Part shown: positions 40,397-48,721 of the stretch, in pieces
How the letters are laid out: each line of letters opens with the position of its first letter
How positions within the stretch are numbered: position 1 is the stretch's first letter
From: JAADHX01 sp964569385
GTDB taxonomy: Bacteria; Actinomycetota; Acidimicrobiia; Acidimicrobiales; Poriferisodalaceae
Direction: 5' to 3'
Assembly: GCA_964569385.1 (NCBI GenBank)
Contig: CAZMUM010000001.1
Span: 112,750 to 176,749 of the forward strand
DNA: 64,000 nt
Program-made: the position numbers and the translations under genes
Notes under the pieces: generated by a model
What the model was told of the DNA's origin: nothing
Database searches by the model: none
What the model saw: only the letters and a program-made list of their open reading frames with translations

Positions 40397-40441
40397 CGAC
40401 CCGCCAGACGCGGGCACTTTGTGCTCCCGTCAGGCGGGTCG
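40397..40441. terminator. Strong hairpin between bS22 and ispE (bidirectional terminator)
   Basis: Perfect 9-bp outer stem cgacccgcc (40397-40405)/ggcgggtcg (40433-40441), with further pairing inside (cgggcac/gtgctcccg) around a ttt loop. It ends the plus-strand bS22 transcript and, in the other direction, overlaps the last codons and stop of ispE (40430). No long T-run. Confidence 0.75.
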
Positions 40442-41182
40442 TTGTCGCGATCGTCGTTCTACTGTCGTGACCAAAACCGTCGGTTTGTTGCCGATGACAA
40501 CCTGGTGATGACCCTCGACGAACCATGTACCTCCGGACCCGGCCAACCGCGGTTGCTGACCCGTAGCATCGCCGAGACCGTCACGCCAACGACCGAGATC
40601 GGGAGCGAAGGCAACTGCTGCGGGTTCGAGGTCGTTGCCGTTGGAACCGGTGGGGCCACCCATCGCGTCCCACTGGGCATAGACGGCAGGTGTACTGACA
40701 CCAAAGTCGGGGATTATGAGCGTGTAGTCGTTCAGCGCGAAAGGCAGCTCGGTCACGACTTCGCCGACGCCAGTAACAAGTGCCCTCCCACCCCGGAGAC
40801 AAAACGCCACATCAGCACCGATCGAGGCTGCGAGACCCAGATCGGTGCAACCGGCCCACGCCAGGATGGCCGCGGCATCGCTGCTGCCCCCGCCGAGGCC
40901 GGACCCAGATGGGATTCGTTTAACTAGGTGAACCCCAGCAGTACGACCCACGACCTTCAAGGCGCGGCTCACGAGATTGTCGGCGCCGGCCGTGACCGCT
41001 AGTCCTGAGACTGCGCCGTCGACGGTCAAGCGGCTGCCAAGGGCGTCGATCATAAGTGTGTCGTGGAGGTCGAGCGAGACCATGGTGGCTTCGATGAGGT
41101 GGTATCCATCAGGCCGAACCCCGACGATTCGGAGGTCGGTGGTCAACTTCGCAGAAGCTAGGACGGTCTCAATCGCTGGCAC
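40430..41182 (-). CDS. ispE: 4-diphosphocytidyl-2-C-methyl-D-erythritol kinase
   Basis: 250 residues, somewhat shorter than the usual 280-300. GHMP kinase motifs: 'ASAKLTTDLRIVGVRPDGYHLIE' (catalytic Lys, GYH), 'KRIPSGSGLGGGSSDAAAIL' (ATP loop), 'RLAGSGGTWFVEG' (third motif). Step 3 of the MEP isoprenoid pathway. Its start overlaps the rsmA stop by 14 bases. The missing length is in the region between the ATP loop and the third motif. Confidence 0.93.
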   Translation of the reverse strand: MPAIETVLASAKLTTDLRIVGVRPDGYHLIEATMVSLDLHDTLMIDALGSRLTVDGAVSGLAVTAGADNLVSRALKVVGRTAGVHLVKRIPSGSGLGGGSSDAAAILAWAGCTDLGLAASIGADVAFCLRGGRALVTGVGEVVTELPFALNDYTLIIPDFGVSTPAVYAQWDAMGGPTGSNGNDLEPAAVAFAPDLGRWRDGLGDATGQQPRLAGSGGTWFVEGHHQVVIGNKPTVLVTTVERRSRQRPA

Positions 41183-42008
41183 CAGAACACTCCTCGGTCG
41201 CTTCGGCTAGGCGCACCCAGTCTGACAAATCGAGGGTCTCAGCCCGAGCATCGGGGCGAACCTCAGCCGCCTCGAACTGATCGGAACTCACCCGGCCGGC
41301 CAACGATCGACGAAGCATCTTTCGCCTCTGACCAAACCCGGCCCTGACGAGATCGAACACCCGCCCGCGGTCGACGGTGTGAGGAATCGCTGGCTCGACA
41401 TGTCGCCGAATATCGACCACCATCGATTCCACCCGCGGCTTCGGTACGAATACCGTTGAAGGCACCTTGCACAGACGGCTTGCAGTCGCCCACGATGCAA
41501 CCTTGACCGACAGCGCGCCATAGTCGGACGAGCCGGTAGTAGCCATCATGCGCTTGCCCACCTCTTCTTGCACCATCACAACCAGCCTCTCGACCACTGG
41601 CACAAAGTCGAGCACGTCGGCCACCAAACGGGTTCCGACGTTGTACGGCAGGTTCGCCACTATGGTCACCGGGCCCTCCCCCAACAGGGGCACCCAGGTG
41701 TCGAATACGGTTGCATCGGCATGAACTACGTTCACCTCGGAACCCTCGAGGACTTCATTCAGCGGGCCAAGCAGAGCCCCATCAGCCTCGATCGCAGTAA
41801 TGCGGGCACCAGTCTCGACTAGGGCGAGAGTGAGCGATCCAAGCCCTGGCCCTATCTCAACGACCGAATCGGTTTTGTCGATCTGCGCCAGGCGCACAAT
41901 CCGACGCACTGTGTTCGGGTCGGCCAGAAAGTTCTGACCGAGCGCTCGACGAGGGGTTAGATCGTGGCGCTCCAGCAACTCATTGATAGCGGCCCTGGAC
42001 AGGGTCAC
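41169..42008 (-). CDS. rsmA: 16S rRNA (adenine1518-N6/adenine1519-N6)-dimethyltransferase
   Basis: 279 residues from GTG 42008 ('VTLSRAAINELLERHDLTPRR'); a longer frame to 42302 lies inside the rpf gene and is not credible. Motifs: 'ALGQNFLADPNTVRRIV', SAM motif 'VVEIGPGLGSLTLAL', 'VTIVANLPYNVGTRLV' (motif IV, N-L-P-Y), and 'FVPKPRVESMVV'. It dimethylates two adenines at the 3' end of 16S rRNA. The order tatD-rpf-rsmA-ispE is conserved in actinobacteria. Confidence 0.96.
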   Translation of the reverse strand: MTLSRAAINELLERHDLTPRRALGQNFLADPNTVRRIVRLAQIDKTDSVVEIGPGLGSLTLALVETGARITAIEADGALLGPLNEVLEGSEVNVVHADATVFDTWVPLLGEGPVTIVANLPYNVGTRLVADVLDFVPVVERLVVMVQEEVGKRMMATTGSSDYGALSVKVASWATASRLCKVPSTVFVPKPRVESMVVDIRRHVEPAIPHTVDRGRVFDLVRAGFGQRRKMLRRSLAGRVSSDQFEAAEVRPDARAETLDLSDWVRLAEATEECSGASD

Positions 42009-42009
42009 G

Positions 42010-42903
42010 TCAGAGTGAGGTTTGCCACTTATCCCAACCAAATTTACCGCGAGTGCAACCAGGCCAGGCCCTCCACGACTGAATCTCCCACAACAACGCG
42101 CCGCGATAGATCTGTTCGGCGCGACTGGCCTGATCGGCGCGACCGGTACCACCAACGAAGGCCCACGAGTCGATCGAGAACTGAATACCACCGTAGTAAC
42201 CATTGCCTGTGTTAACCGACCACCTAGAGGTCGATTCGCACACTGCCAATTGGTCCCACATCGCAATTTCTGGCCAGGAAGGATCCCATGCGAACGGAGC
42301 AATTGGCGACGCAGTGTTGCCTGCGGTGGTCGTGGTGGTAGCTGGCGGCGCAGTCGTCGTTGTTGTTGTTGTTGTGGTCGTAGTTGTTGCCGGCTCCGCC
42401 GTAGTGGTGGTGGTAGTTACCGGCGCCGCCGTAGTGGTGGGCGCACTAGTAGTGCGTGGTACCTGGGTGGTAGACGTGACAGCCAGGACCTGAGTGCTGG
42501 CAGAGGTATCTGGCGGTTGAGTTGTTGCAGGGGCAACGGTTGTTGCAGGCGGCAGTTGTGTTGTTGTCGTCGTTACCGAAGCGGCTTGGACAACCGGAGC
42601 CGCCGTGGTAGGAGCAACCCCGTCTGCACTATTTTGGGAAACGGAATCCGCGGCACCCGCAAAGGCGTTCTCGACTGCGGCTAACAAGTCAATTGCCGAC
42701 CCGCTGGCTACGGCGCCAGCCACAAGACCGTCGGGTGAAACTGGAGTTGAAATGTCCTGAGTGATGACTGCTGCCGGGAGCATTGGTTGCACTTCGGGAG
42801 TGATCGTCAGGTTGTATAACAACAGCAGCGGGAGCGCGACCATAGTGATCGAACTAGCGACCCGAATGGAATGATTGCGCTCTGCGTAGTTTCGATGTCT
42901 CAC
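42010..42903 (-). CDS. Resuscitation-promoting-factor-type muralytic enzyme
   Basis: 297 residues from the GTG at 42903; the earlier TTG at 42930 falls in the tatD terminator. A membrane/signal helix at about 18-34 is followed by a Thr/Pro/Ala-rich linker of roughly 140 residues with runs of Thr. The C-terminal 75 residues form the Rpf lysozyme-like domain: 'MWDQLAVCESTSRWSVNTGNGYYGGIQFS' (catalytic Glu in 'CES'), 'ASRAEQIYRG'. No G5 or DUF348 domain as in mycobacterial RpfB. It cleaves peptidoglycan glycan strands and promotes regrowth of dormant cells. Stop and rsmA start are adjacent. Confidence 0.93.
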   Translation of the reverse strand: MRHRNYAERNHSIRVASSITMVALPLLLLYNLTITPEVQPMLPAAVITQDISTPVSPDGLVAGAVASGSAIDLLAAVENAFAGAADSVSQNSADGVAPTTAAPVVQAASVTTTTTQLPPATTVAPATTQPPDTSASTQVLAVTSTTQVPRTTSAPTTTAAPVTTTTTTAEPATTTTTTTTTTTTAPPATTTTTAGNTASPIAPFAWDPSWPEIAMWDQLAVCESTSRWSVNTGNGYYGGIQFSIDSWAFVGGTGRADQASRAEQIYRGALLWEIQSWRAWPGCTRGKFGWDKWQTSL

Positions 42904-42928
42904 TGCTTGCTCCGGTATTGCGATGCCC

Positions 42929-42959
42929 AAAAAACAGAACCACCCGCGAGAGTGGTTCT
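42929..42959 (-). terminator. Rho-independent terminator after tatD
   Basis: On the minus strand agaaccac (42952-42959 side) pairs with gtggttct (42936-42943) around ctctcgcg, followed by a run of six T (42929-42934, as A on the plus strand). It lies after tatD and just before the rpf start, separating metG-tatD from rpf-rsmA-ispE. Confidence 0.85.
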
Positions 42960-43030
42960 TTGAGCTGGAGCGAGCCTAGGCACCGCTGGGCAAAGGTGCA
43001 AACAGTTGCTATGGAATTAGCAGAGCGAAG

Positions 43031-43867
43031 TCAGTCGATGCCGAAGAAGCCGCGGGCCGTCGACGATGTGGATCTTGCGACTTCAACAACATCGAGGTCG
43101 CGCAGCTCTGCAATCTTGGCCCCAACATGACCCACCCAAGCCGGCTCATTGCGTCTGCCCCGATGCGGAACCGGAGCAAGATACGGGCTATCCGTTTCGA
43201 CCATTAGGCGATCAAGGGGGCACATTGAGGCCGCGGCCTGCACGTCTTTGGCGGAGTTGAACGTGACAATGCCGCTAAAGGACAACACGGCTCCCCTATC
43301 GAGGCAAGCACACGCTTCATCGACTCCGCCGGTGAAGCAATGAAACACCAAGCGTTCGGGGACTCCGACCTCATCGAGGACATCGAACGTGTCCGACCAC
43401 GCCGACCGCGTATGAATCACGAGCGGCAGACCGGTCTCGTTGGCCAGTTCGATTTGCTGGGCGAACACAGTCCGTTGCACATCGCGGGGAGAGTGGTCGT
43501 AGTGATAGTCGAGCCCGCACTCGCCAACCGCAACCACCTGGGGGTCGAGCAGCAACTCCGCTAAGCCATCGATTCCTCCGGCTGCCTCGTGTGGGTGAAC
43601 GCCCGCAGTTGCCGAGACTGCGGCGAAACGGCGAGCTCGTTCGATCGCAGCCACTGACCCGGCAACATCGCAACCCACGTCGACCATATGAACCACATGC
43701 GCAGCCAACGCTGCATCCACGACCGCCTCGACCTCAGCTTCGTCAGCAGGCAGATGACAATGCTGATCGATCCACGCAGGGGGCTGATCGATCCACGCAG
43801 GGGGCTGATCGATCCACGCAGGGGGCTGATCGATCCACGCAGGGGGCTGATCGATTGGTTCGGTCAC
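43031..43867 (-). CDS. tatD: TatD-family metal-dependent hydrolase/DNase with N-terminal repeat tail
   Basis: 278 residues. The TatD core starts at 'WIDQHCHLPADEAEV' (metal His-x-His), then 'SATAGVHPHEAAG', 'VAVGECGLDYHYD', 'LPLVIHTRSAW', 'VFHCFTGG', 'LMVETDSPYLAP' (metal Asp). Family role: 3'-5' exonuclease or quality-control nuclease. Before the core are four perfect copies of a 7-residue unit (I-D-Q-P-P-A-W) made by a 21-bp tandem repeat. The tail uses the first words of the core ('WIDQ') as its template. Its start overlaps the metG stop by four bases. Confidence 0.95.
   Translation of the reverse strand: MTEPIDQPPAWIDQPPAWIDQPPAWIDQPPAWIDQHCHLPADEAEVEAVVDAALAAHVVHMVDVGCDVAGSVAAIERARRFAAVSATAGVHPHEAAGGIDGLAELLLDPQVVAVGECGLDYHYDHSPRDVQRTVFAQQIELANETGLPLVIHTRSAWSDTFDVLDEVGVPERLVFHCFTGGVDEACACLDRGAVLSFSGIVTFNSAKDVQAAASMCPLDRLMVETDSPYLAPVPHRGRRNEPAWVGHVGAKIAELRDLDVVEVARSTSSTARGFFGID
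43763..43855. repeat. Four perfect 21-bp tandem repeats in the 5' end of tatD
   Basis: Units at 43763-43783, 43784-43804, 43805-43825 and 43826-43846 are identical and start ctgatcgatcc; a partial fifth covers 43847-43855. The length is a multiple of three so the tatD frame is kept. Perfect identity points to very recent expansion or slippage. Confidence 0.95.
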
Positions 43868-45360
43868 GGCTTGAGGCGGGGGAACAGCGGGGCACCCTTT
43901 TCGACAGTTAGCCCGCCCCGATACTGACCCCAGCTGGTATCGACACCGATGCGCCTGTCGTGGGGCGACCCGTCAAGACCGATGCGGCGCCAGATTTCTT
44001 GAACCGCGGTGGGGATGGCTGGCGAGGCCAGAATCGCGACCAGCCGCAGAACCTCGAGGGCATCACCAAGAACGGCATCGACCTCTGGCCCTGGGTCGAG
44101 TTTCCAGGGTTCGGCGTCTTCGAGCAACGAGTTTGTTTCGCGCACGAGGCGCCATGTTGCTTTTAAGGCGTCCGCTGGAGCGACGCGCTCCCAAGCATCG
44201 TTTACCTCGGCCAGAACCTCGACCGCGACTGCAGCCAACGGTGAATCTGGCCGCGGCGCCGGCCCCACTCCGTCACACTTTTTGGCCACAACCGTGGTGA
44301 CGCGACTCAGAAGGTTGCCAAGGTTGTTGGCTAGGTCGGAGTTGAATCGTGACACCATCGCTTCGTACGAGAATTCGCCGTCCGAGCCGAAGTTCTGATC
44401 TCGCAGAAAGTGATAGCGGAATCCGTCGACGCCAAAATCTTCGACGAGATCGGCGGGCGCAATGTGGTTGAGACGAGTCTTGCTCATTTTTTCGCCGCCG
44501 ACGAGCAGGTAGCCGTGCACGTTCAGTGACTTCGGGAGTTCGAGACCCGCCGACATCAACATCGCTGGCCAGAACACGCAGTGGAAACGCAGGATGTCTT
44601 TTCCGAGAAGGTGTCGTGCCGGCCACCACTTGGCGAACTCGGCTTCGTTGGTGCCATAACCCGACGAGGTCAGATAGTTGATCAGCGCGTCGAACCACAC
44701 GTAGGTGACGTGGTCTTCGTCCCACGGAATCGGGACACCCCAATCGAGAGAGGTTCGAGAGATCGAGAAGTCCTTGAGCCCTTGTTTGATGAAGCCAAGC
44801 GCTTCGTTTCGTTTCGAATCGGGCTGCACCAAGGTCGGGTTGGCCTCGTACCACTCCAAGAGTCGATCTTCGTACTTTGACAGCAAGAAGAAGTAGTTGT
44901 CTTCTCGCATTGTGATGACCGGCCGACCCAAACGTTCGAGTTCGGCGACCTCGGCCTCCGATACATAGGCCTCGTCGGCCACCGAGTACAGCCCCTCATA
45001 GCTGCGAAGTTCGATGTCGCCATTGGCTCGACAAGCTTCGAGCACCTTCTGAACCGCGACGTGGTGACGAGGCTCGCTAGTGCGAATGAAGTCGTCGTAG
45101 CTGATGTCTAATAGGTCCCAGACGTCGACGTAACGCTGCGAAACTTGATCGGCCCACGTTTGGGGATCAACGTTGTTCTCTTCAGCCGAACGCTGAACCT
45201 TCAATCCGTATTCGTCGGTGCCAGTCATAAACCTGACGTCGTCGCCTTTAAGACGATGCCACCGCGCCAGCGCGTCGGCGTTGACCGTTGTGTAGGCATG
45301 TCCGATATGGGGCACATCGTTCACGTAGTAGATGGGCGTTGTGAGGAACTGGCGAGTCAC
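43864..45360 (-). CDS. metG: Methionyl-tRNA synthetase
   Basis: 498 residues from GTG 45360 ('VTRQFLTTPIYYVNDVP'); the frame upstream is not conserved. HIGH-type motif 'VPHIGHAYTT', 'TGTDEYGLKVQRSA', 'FDALINYLTSSGYG', KMSKS-type 'GGEKMSKTRLN'. The zinc-knuckle cysteines of bacterial type 1 enzymes are absent ('EGLYSVADEAYVSEAE' instead of C-x-x-C), which is usual for the zinc-less group. No C-terminal dimerisation/tRNA-binding domain. It forms an operon with tatD. Confidence 0.97.
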   Translation of the reverse strand: MTRQFLTTPIYYVNDVPHIGHAYTTVNADALARWHRLKGDDVRFMTGTDEYGLKVQRSAEENNVDPQTWADQVSQRYVDVWDLLDISYDDFIRTSEPRHHVAVQKVLEACRANGDIELRSYEGLYSVADEAYVSEAEVAELERLGRPVITMREDNYFFLLSKYEDRLLEWYEANPTLVQPDSKRNEALGFIKQGLKDFSISRTSLDWGVPIPWDEDHVTYVWFDALINYLTSSGYGTNEAEFAKWWPARHLLGKDILRFHCVFWPAMLMSAGLELPKSLNVHGYLLVGGEKMSKTRLNHIAPADLVEDFGVDGFRYHFLRDQNFGSDGEFSYEAMVSRFNSDLANNLGNLLSRVTTVVAKKCDGVGPAPRPDSPLAAVAVEVLAEVNDAWERVAPADALKATWRLVRETNSLLEDAEPWKLDPGPEVDAVLGDALEVLRLVAILASPAIPTAVQEIWRRIGLDGSPHDRRIGVDTSWGQYRGGLTVEKGAPLFPRLKP

Positions 45361-45481
45361 GGTAGTGAGAATATCGCGCCAGCTCCGAAGATCTGGCCGA
45401 TAAATCCGGTTCTGGATAGAGACGCGAGATAACAGGTGCGCGAACATAGGGCGCTAGTAGCCGATCGCGCCTGGGAACTTG

Positions 45482-47317
45482 GTGACCGAAACTGCCGACA
45501 CACCTGCGGGGAAACCTGCCGCTGTTGTAGGGGTCGACCCCTCAGACGTTCCTCTCTCGGAGCGGCGTCCCAAACTGAAACCCTCTGAGATCTGGCTTCG
45601 CCAGGGCTTCGAGCAAGCAGCTGTTGGGTTTGGAATGCTCGATCGGGCCGGTCATCACGTGATGGTAAATGCCGCCTACATCGAACTCGCAGGCCGACCA
45701 AAGAGCCGCGTTGTTGGTTCTACGCTCGCTGAGTTATTGGACAATGCGGCCACCCAGGAGGTGCGTGACTGGGCGCAAAGCCCCGTTCAGCCTCTAACTG
45801 TCGAGGCCACGATCGCTCGCACTGACGGCCCGAGCTGCGATGTTGTGGTGCTGCTTAGCCCGCTAACCGGTAACGGGTCCGATGGACACGTACTGGTTCA
45901 GCTGGTGGCAGGAGACTCGTGGCCGTCGCGTCGCCACAGCGCCGCCCGCATGACAGCGCTTGCCGACAACATCGATGAGCTGCTGGTGACAACCCAAGCC
46001 AATGGAGCAGTGACCTTTGTGTCTACGTCTGTTGCCGAGGCCATCGGCCGGCCGGCCGAACAGGTCGTGGGGCTCCAATTCGCCGAGTTGGTACATCCAG
46101 ACGACTTCAGCCGCCTAGACGAAGCGCTTCGCACCAGTAGGTCGGCGGTGATCGAAATTGTGATGCGTTGGAAGGTGGGCGACGCTTGGCGTCCCCATCG
46201 TGTTCGTATCAGCGAGGTGCGGGATCAGGTCGGCCGCCTGCTCGGTCTGGCTTATGTTGCCACGCCAACGAGCCCGGGAGCGAGCTTGGCGCCTAGTCAA
46301 GCGCCCGTGGTCGACGAACTTTGGCACGCTCTTCCCGATGCCATCTGGACCTTCGATTCGAATGGTCCAACCGATGCAAACCCGACGGCACGGGCGCTTC
46401 TCGGAATTGGGCATTCCGACTCACTTGATGGTGTTGGCTTGCTCGACATTTTCCCGCGTTGGGCCATCGAACGCATCGCCAAACAAGGTGTTGCCGAGAC
46501 ACGATCCGGTCATAGCTGGGTAGCCGATCTGGCGCTGCTCGACCAGGCCGGTAACGAGCGCCCGATGTCGATAGCCCTCATCGCGAGCCCCAACCACGAC
46601 GCGCAACCCGCTGAATCCGCGAGCCGTAGAGGCGGCGGCGAGCAACACCAAAACGACCACGACGCGCAACCCGCTGAATCCGCGAGCCGTAGAGGCGGCG
46701 GCGAGCAAACAAAATGGACGGCTGTCGCTCGGACCATTGCCGGCGATCGAACCGATGCCGAACTTCGCTGGGCGGCAACTCACGACCCTCTAACTGGTCT
46801 TCCGGGCCGGGTCTTGGTTTATGACCGCCTTGAGGTCGCGTTGTCGAGGGCAACGCGCACAGGCCAGCGGGTTGGGCTGCTGGTTCTGGATCTCGACTTC
46901 TTCGACGTTGTGAACACAGCCGTTGGCGCCGATATCGCCGACCGCCTCCTAGCGGGCGTGGCCGAACGCCTTGCCTGTTCAATACGGCCAGGCGACACCA
47001 TTGGCCGAATGGGTGACGATGAGTTTGTAGTGTTGTGCGAACACTTCGATCAACTCGACGATGCTGAACGGTTCGCCGAGCGGCTACTTCGTTCGGTCGA
47101 GGAACCAATCGAACTAGACGGTGCCGACTGGTTCATGTCGATGAGCGTGGGTATCTCGGTGGCGCGCCCAGGTCTCACCAACGCCGACAGCCTTCTGCGT
47201 AGCGCCGATACTGCGATGTACCGCGCAAAGGAACTGGGACGTGGACGGCACGTGGTTTTTGGCAAGGGTTTACAGACTCCGCAGTTGCCTTTTGCGCCGA
47301 ATCGCCAGATCGGCTGA
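45482..47317 (+). CDS. PAS-PAS-GGDEF diguanylate cyclase
   Basis: 611 residues from GTG 45482. Sensor part: three PAS-like regions ('FGMLDRAGHHVMVNAAYIEL', 'ADNIDELLVTTQANGAVTFVS', 'LPDAIWTFDSNGPTDANPT'). The GGDEF domain begins 'AATHDPLTGLPGRVLVYDRL' and has the active-site loop 'GRMGDDEFVVL', where the second Gly of GGDEF is Asp. An intact I-site 'RPGD' lies five residues before it. No EAL domain. It probably makes c-di-GMP, although the altered loop leaves activity uncertain. Residues 373-410 contain a 21-residue duplication (see repeat). Confidence 0.92.
   Translation: MTETADTPAGKPAAVVGVDPSDVPLSERRPKLKPSEIWLRQGFEQAAVGFGMLDRAGHHVMVNAAYIELAGRPKSRVVGSTLAELLDNAATQEVRDWAQSPVQPLTVEATIARTDGPSCDVVVLLSPLTGNGSDGHVLVQLVAGDSWPSRRHSAARMTALADNIDELLVTTQANGAVTFVSTSVAEAIGRPAEQVVGLQFAELVHPDDFSRLDEALRTSRSAVIEIVMRWKVGDAWRPHRVRISEVRDQVGRLLGLAYVATPTSPGASLAPSQAPVVDELWHALPDAIWTFDSNGPTDANPTARALLGIGHSDSLDGVGLLDIFPRWAIERIAKQGVAETRSGHSWVADLALLDQAGNERPMSIALIASPNHDAQPAESASRRGGGEQHQNDHDAQPAESASRRGGGEQTKWTAVARTIAGDRTDAELRWAATHDPLTGLPGRVLVYDRLEVALSRATRTGQRVGLLVLDLDFFDVVNTAVGADIADRLLAGVAERLACSIRPGDTIGRMGDDEFVVLCEHFDQLDDAERFAERLLRSVEEPIELDGADWFMSMSVGISVARPGLTNADSLLRSADTAMYRAKELGRGRHVVFGKGLQTPQLPFAPNRQIG
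46594..46708. repeat. 63-bp in-frame duplication within the GGDEF protein gene
   Basis: 46594-46656 is followed by a partial second copy (46657-46708) that is identical over its full 52 bases. It duplicates the peptide 'HDAQPAESASRRGGGEQ' just before the GGDEF domain, in a linker rich in Ala, Arg and Gly. Identity suggests recent origin. Confidence 0.95.
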
Positions 47318-47360
47318 CCAACCACCAGCGCGTCCCATCGATTAGGTACTCTCGCCTCTC

Positions 47361-48644
47361 ATGGCTCAAGCAGGAGTGTCCGGTCACCGGGCCACCGAAA
47401 TCAGCGACAGCATCGAGAACGCTATCCGTGAAGGCCGGCTAGAACCCGGAGCAAAACTTCCAACGGTGCGCGCCCTCGCCGATCAGCTCACCGTGAGCCC
47501 GAGCACGGTGTCGTCCGCGTATCGCCAACTCCGGCAGCGTGGTGTCATTTCGACGCACGGGCGCGGTGGTACGCGCGTGTATCAACGGCCGCCTATCGAG
47601 ACTCCATCAGCGCCGCCATTGCCGGACAATGTTCGCGATCTCACTCGCACACGCCACCAAGACGAAATCGCGCCGACGCTTACCCAGGTTCTGCACGATC
47701 TGGCCGACCGACTTGTCGCTCCTGGGCCGGTCGATCTCGAAGACCGCCTTGTGAAGGATTTCGAGAACGACGGCATCGTTACTTCCGGCGTGGTTGTCCT
47801 GGGTTCGGCCAGGGAGGCCCTCGACCGAATTCTCGATTCGCAGCTTCTGCCTGGCGATCGGGTGGCGGTTGAAGATCCGACATCGGTCGAGATGGCCGAT
47901 GTTCTCTATTTGAATGGGCTTCAGCCTGTTCCTGTGCGGGTAGACGATCGAGGCCCGATACCTGCCGACCTCGATGAGGTCTTGCCCAAGGTGGCGGCCT
48001 GCATTGTTACGCCGCGGGGTCATGATCCCACCGGGTCTGTGATCGACCCGACTAGGGCCTCGGAGCTCCGAACGATTCTCAGAGCAGCACCAGATGTATC
48101 GCTCATCGAGTGGGATCCGCTCGGACCGCTGGCTGGGGTTCCGTACGAACCAATCGCCGATCCCGACAGGGCTCGTTGGGCTGCCGTACGTTCGTTCGAG
48201 CCAATGTTCGGCAGCCGTCTCGGAGTCGCGGCCATCGCCGGCGATCCGGTCACCGTTGCCAGAGTCCGCGGGCGGGTCGAACGCCTAGGCAGCCCGCTCA
48301 GCCCCCTGGTTAGGCGCATCGTCGATGAGCTGTTAGCTCACCCTGGCGCCAGTCAGCGGCTAGCTCTCACGACTCGTACCAACGGGAGCAGGCGTCTGGC
48401 GCTTATCGCCGAGCTACGCGCACGCGGCATAGCCAGCCATAGTCAGGCTGGGCCGTGGGTATGGGTTCCGGTCCCAGATCAGGAACAGGCGACTTCGATG
48501 TTGTTCGATCGGGGCTGGTTGGTAGCTACGGGCGATCCGCTCGGGGCCGAGTCGATGCAGGGCCTACGTATTTCGGTGGCTCGCCTCGACGGCGCTATGA
48601 CCCGAACACTCGCCGACGACGTTCTTGAGGTGTTGGCGGCCTGA
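47361..48644 (+). CDS. MocR-type GntR regulator with a degenerate aminotransferase domain
   Basis: 427 residues. The N-terminal winged helix (10-75) is GntR-like: 'EGRLEPGAKLPTVRALADQL', 'SPSTVSSAYRQLRQRGVIS'. The rest follows the fold-type I aminotransferase domain of MocR ('VLGSAREALDRILDSQLLPGDRVAVEDPTS', 'PRGHDPTGSV'), but the expected S-F-S-K-x-x-x-P-G-x-R motif reads 'SFEPMFGSRLG' (278-288). No lysine occurs anywhere after residue 210, so PLP cannot be bound covalently. It would sense a different ligand or none. The target is unknown; divergent neighbours are absent. Confidence 0.88.
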   Translation: MAQAGVSGHRATEISDSIENAIREGRLEPGAKLPTVRALADQLTVSPSTVSSAYRQLRQRGVISTHGRGGTRVYQRPPIETPSAPPLPDNVRDLTRTRHQDEIAPTLTQVLHDLADRLVAPGPVDLEDRLVKDFENDGIVTSGVVVLGSAREALDRILDSQLLPGDRVAVEDPTSVEMADVLYLNGLQPVPVRVDDRGPIPADLDEVLPKVAACIVTPRGHDPTGSVIDPTRASELRTILRAAPDVSLIEWDPLGPLAGVPYEPIADPDRARWAAVRSFEPMFGSRLGVAAIAGDPVTVARVRGRVERLGSPLSPLVRRIVDELLAHPGASQRLALTTRTNGSRRLALIAELRARGIASHSQAGPWVWVPVPDQEQATSMLFDRGWLVATGDPLGAESMQGLRISVARLDGAMTRTLADDVLEVLAA

Positions 48645-48721
48645 CTCTGGGGTCGGGAACGGCCTACAGATTCAAGAAAAGTTCTTCTGCAACGGGCCCG
48701 CGCGGTCGACATGTGCAATAG

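Noticed and set aside
41169..42302. N-terminal extension of rsmA to 42302
   Set aside because: The extra 98 residues overlap the Rpf catalytic domain on the same strand in another frame and are not conserved; GTG 42008 fits the family.
43763..43855. CRISPR-like array
   Set aside because: Units are contiguous without spacers and lie in frame inside tatD.
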